Assembly: GCA_034440575.1 (NCBI GenBank)
Contig: JAOTOL010001175.1
Span: 272,627-336,626 of the forward strand
Origin: Imbricaverruca yamaguchii
Taxonomy: Eukaryota; Arthropoda; Thecostraca; Neoverrucidae
DNA length: 64,000 nt
Reading direction: 5' to 3'
Shown here: positions 63,120 to 64,000 of the stretch, piece after piece
How positions within the stretch are numbered: the stretch's first letter is position 1
Layout of the letters: every line of letters begins with the position of its first letter
The notes under the pieces: generated by a model
Seen by the model: the letters and a program-made list of their open reading frames with translations, nothing else
What the model was told of the DNA's origin: nothing
Databases searched by the model: none
Position numbers and translations under genes: made by a program

Positions 63120-63990
63120 GCACACGCGTGACGATCCGTCAACAACGCGGACACACAACGAGCGCTTGTTCAATGGTGTCATCCTGCCATCTAGCGAGAA
63201 ATATTGTAACCTATGCTTCAGCGTTCAATCTGATGACATTCATTCCTTATTCAATGCCGTGATACCAAGACCGTGCTGCTACCTAGCGAGTGAAAGCTGA
63301 ACTTATGCTTCTTGGACATCACAATTGAGAGTAGATCTTCTGAACAACCCAGTCCCGAAAGTAGATCCTCTGAACATACCGGACCAAGAGTAGATCCTCT
63401 GAACATTCCGTCCCGGGAGTAGATCTTGTGAACACCTCCGTCCTCGGAGTAGATCCTCTGAACATTTCCAGGAGTAGATCTTCTGAACATTTCCAGCAGT
63501 AGATCTTCTGAACAACTAAGGCCTATTTGTAGATCCTCTGAACAATCCGGTCGCGAGAGTAGGTCTTGTGAAAAAAATTATCCTGAAAGTAGATCCTGTG
63601 AACACATTCGTCTTCGAGTAGATCTTCTGAACAAACCAGTCCCGAGAGTAGGTCTTGTGAACACTTCCAGCTTTCAGTAGATCCTCTGAACATTTGCATT
63701 CGGGAGTAGATCTTCTGAACACTTGAGGCCTATTTGTAGATCCTCTGAACAACCCAGTCCCGAGAGTAGATCTTGTGAAAAACATTCTCTTGAAAGTAGA
63801 TCTTGTGAACACTTTCGTCTTCGAGTAGATCCTCTGAACAATGCAGTCCTGGGAGTAGATCTTGTGAACATTTCCTCCTCCAAGTAGGTCTTGTGAACAT
63901 AGACCTTCTGAAAGTAGATCTTCTGAAAATAGATCTTCTGAACGTAGATCTACTGAAAATAGATCTTCTGAAAGTAGGTCTTATGAGCCT
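63120..63990 (-). repeat. Right arm of long inverted repeat with AGATCTACT units, reaches the window end
   Basis: Inverse of the left arm at 47690-48580 with the same order of variants, including the shared inner flank at 63170-63320. The outer end lies at or beyond the window edge (63990). Confidence 0.9.
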
Positions 63991-64000
63991 CACCCGTACG

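Noticed and set aside
63303..63993. MFRRSTxGNVQKIYS-type repeat proteins in the AGATCTACT arms
   Set aside because: Periodic open frames from units of about 30 bp, present in both arms and both orientations; no gene evidence.

Overview
This is a eukaryotic nuclear window, most likely from an arthropod (perhaps a crustacean; the species cannot be fixed from sequence alone). The reasons are a spliced, long-intron gene for the SWI/SNF ATPase Brahma, whose readable parts follow the arthropod single-BRM type ([15 protein letters not shown]), and dense metazoan mobile elements: hAT, mariner-like, CR1-like and other LINEs, a Penelope-like element and fold-back structures. No tRNA, rRNA or CRISPR was seen.

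Region 1 (1-20634, minus strand): the 5' portion of brm. I could place eleven coding exons with GT-AG borders. All phases agree and they sum to 2538 nt (846 codons), from a start ATG at 20634 to just past helicase motif Ia at 161, where the gene leaves the window. The order is a Pro/Gln-rich N-terminus, poly-Gln/His plus QLQ, a poly-Pro linker, HSA, BRK, and the first helicase motifs. The introns are unusual because many tandem arrays start exactly at, or very near, splice junctions. The extreme case is exon 8: its last part (half of the BRK domain) together with its 5' splice site is repeated 12 times as an 84-bp, in-frame unit, giving a ladder of twelve equivalent donors. A fold-back element sits inside the array that begins at the exon 7 acceptor, and a complete hAT element with 8-bp target duplications sits in intron 2.

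Region 2 (20635-29531): upstream flank of brm with no recognised gene, then a composite mariner-like element. Its transposase (one in-frame stop) lies between two arms of about 1.8 kb, each made of 154-bp tandem repeats, in mirror orientation and with the same order of unit variants. Every unit carries a perfect direct-repeat-1 nuclear-receptor half-site pair.

Region 3 (30139-47410): retroelement graveyard. Two copies of one CR1-like LINE 5' end face each other; the minus copy runs through ORF1 and ORF2 to an octamer-repeat 3' end and is itself split by a 5'-truncated plus-strand copy of the same family. Then come a LINE tail with RNase H and two tail-to-tail copies of a zinc-knuckle ORF1.

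Region 4 (47700-63990): two long inverted arms built from about 30-bp units with AGATCTACT cores bracket about 14.5 kb that holds RT fragments, a LINE, a Penelope-like remnant with a GIY-YIG-like tail, and two facing degenerate minisatellites. The last arm reaches the window edge.

Overall theme: nested inverted pairs at several scales, and splice-junction-anchored minisatellites within brm.
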